Assembly (NCBI GenBank): GCA_900765105.1
Contig: CAAFQM010000340.1
Coordinates: 1-5,762 of the forward strand
DNA length: 5,762 bases
Source: an uncultured Faecalibacterium sp.
Lineage (GTDB): Bacteria; Bacillota; Clostridia; Oscillospirales; Ruminococcaceae
Direction of reading: 5' to 3'
A program made the translations under genes and the position numbers. Under the pieces are notes generated by a model that was not told where the DNA came from, made no database searches, and saw only the letters and a list, made by a program, of their open reading frames with translations. Shown piece after piece: positions 5,129 to 5,762 of this stretch (the first letter of the stretch is position 1; every line of letters begins with the position of its first letter).

Positions 5129-5762
5129 ATGAGTGTCTCACTGAACACGAAACACCTCTCCAGCTTTATCAGCGAAGAGGAATATGCAGCCATCTACCCG
5201 CAGGTGGAAGCCGCTCACAAGCAGCTGGAAGCAAAGTCCGGCCCGGGCAACGACTTTTTGGGTTGGATGTATCTGCCCCGCGATTATGATAAGGAAGAGT
5301 TTGCCCGCATCAAGGAAGCCGCAAAGAAGATCCGCGAGGATTCCGACGTGCTGGTGGTCGCCGGCATCGGCGGCAGCTATCTGGGCGCACGCGCTGTGGT
5401 GGAGGCCGTCAAGGGCATGTACCACAACGAGATCGAAGCTGGCCTGAAGATCTACTTCTGTGGCAACAGCATCAGCCCCACCTACCTGAACAACATCATC
5501 AGCCTGTGCAAGGGCAAGCGCTTCTCCATCAATGTCATTTCCAAGTCCGGCACCACCACCGAGACCAGCCTGGCCTTCCGTGTGCTGCGTGAGCTGCTGG
5601 AGAAGGAGATGGGCGTGGAAGAGGCCAACAAGCGCATCTACGCCACCACCGACCGTGCCAAGGGCACCCTGAAGCAGCTGGCCGACGCACAGGGCTGGCC
5701 CACCTTCGTGGTTCCCGATGATGTGGGCGGCCGCTACTCCGTGCTGAGCGCCGTGGGCCTGC
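5129..5762 (+). CDS. pgi: Glucose-6-phosphate isomerase (3' end beyond window)
   Basis: Cytoplasmic glycolytic enzyme interconverting glucose 6-phosphate and fructose 6-phosphate. 211 residues are visible, starting MSVSLNTKHL, roughly the first half of a normal bacterial Pgi of about 450 residues. The N-terminal SIS (sugar isomerase) domain carries the hallmark motifs. These are GIGGSYLGARA (79-89), the phosphate-binding SKSGTTTET (139-147), and DDVGGRYSVLSAVG (197-210), which fits the family's first signature pattern (D-x-x-G-G-R-[FY]-S). FLGWMYLP (43-50) also fits Firmicute Pgi proteins. The catalytic glutamate, histidine and lysine of the second half lie outside the window. It has its own promoter and leader, on the same strand as the upstream carboxypeptidase but 215 bp away, so it is probably a separate unit. 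Codon use (CTG, AAG, GGC, ACC) is strongly biased, as expected for a well-expressed glycolytic gene. Confidence 0.97.
   Translation, partial: MSVSLNTKHLSSFISEEEYAAIYPQVEAAHKQLEAKSGPGNDFLGWMYLPRDYDKEEFARIKEAAKKIREDSDVLVVAGIGGSYLGARAVVEAVKGMYHNEIEAGLKIYFCGNSISPTYLNNIISLCKGKRFSINVISKSGTTTETSLAFRVLRELLEKEMGVEEANKRIYATTDRAKGTLKQLADAQGWPTFVVPDDVGGRYSVLSAVGL

Overview
The window reads as chromosomal housekeeping DNA from a GC-rich, strictly anaerobic, fermentative Firmicute. A Faecalibacterium/Gemmiger-type Oscillospiraceae (Ruminococcaceae) relative is my best guess. The reasons are a group B-like [FeFe]-hydrogenase, Gram-positive-style AAGGAGG ribosome binding sites, SigA-like promoters, U-tailed intrinsic terminators and strong use of G/C-ending codons (CTG, AAG, GGC). 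The genus is inferred from general resemblance and was not tested by any search.

Layout. Three genes lie on the minus strand in the left 3.5 kb. (1) A multi-cluster [FeFe]-hydrogenase starts at 1412 and runs off the left edge just inside its third H-cluster motif. (2) mtaB (2937 to 1642) encodes the radical-SAM tRNA ms2t6A methylthiotransferase. (3) A 111-residue protein (3459 to 3124) has a textbook twin-arginine signal followed by a lipobox-like cysteine. Two genes lie on the plus strand in the right part: a secreted serine-type D-Ala-D-Ala carboxypeptidase of the S11 (PBP5/DacF) family at 3672-4913, and pgi (glucose-6-phosphate isomerase) from 5129 running off the right edge.

The minus-strand genes look like separate transcription units. 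A strong hairpin with a T-rich tail (3061-3096) separates the Tat protein from mtaB, and a second one (1558-1601) separates mtaB from the hydrogenase. Good SigA-like promoters are visible ahead of the Tat protein (TTGACT-17-TAAACT), mtaB (TTGCAC-18-TATAAT) and pgi (TTGACT-17-TACACT). The promoter of the hydrogenase is uncertain, and none was found for the carboxypeptidase. The Tat-protein and carboxypeptidase genes diverge from a shared 212-bp intergenic region.

The genes do not form one pathway. They cover fermentative electron disposal (hydrogenase), tRNA modification (mtaB), peptidoglycan trimming (carboxypeptidase), glycolysis (pgi) and one small exported protein of unknown role. No stretch over 300 bp lacks a gene; the four gaps (229, 186, 212 and 215 bp) hold the promoters, terminators and hairpins listed. 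No mobile element, CRISPR array, tRNA or rRNA was seen. I found no convincing new multi-gene system. The items most worth a second look are the cysteine-rich N-terminal part of the hydrogenase and the orphan Tat-signal protein.
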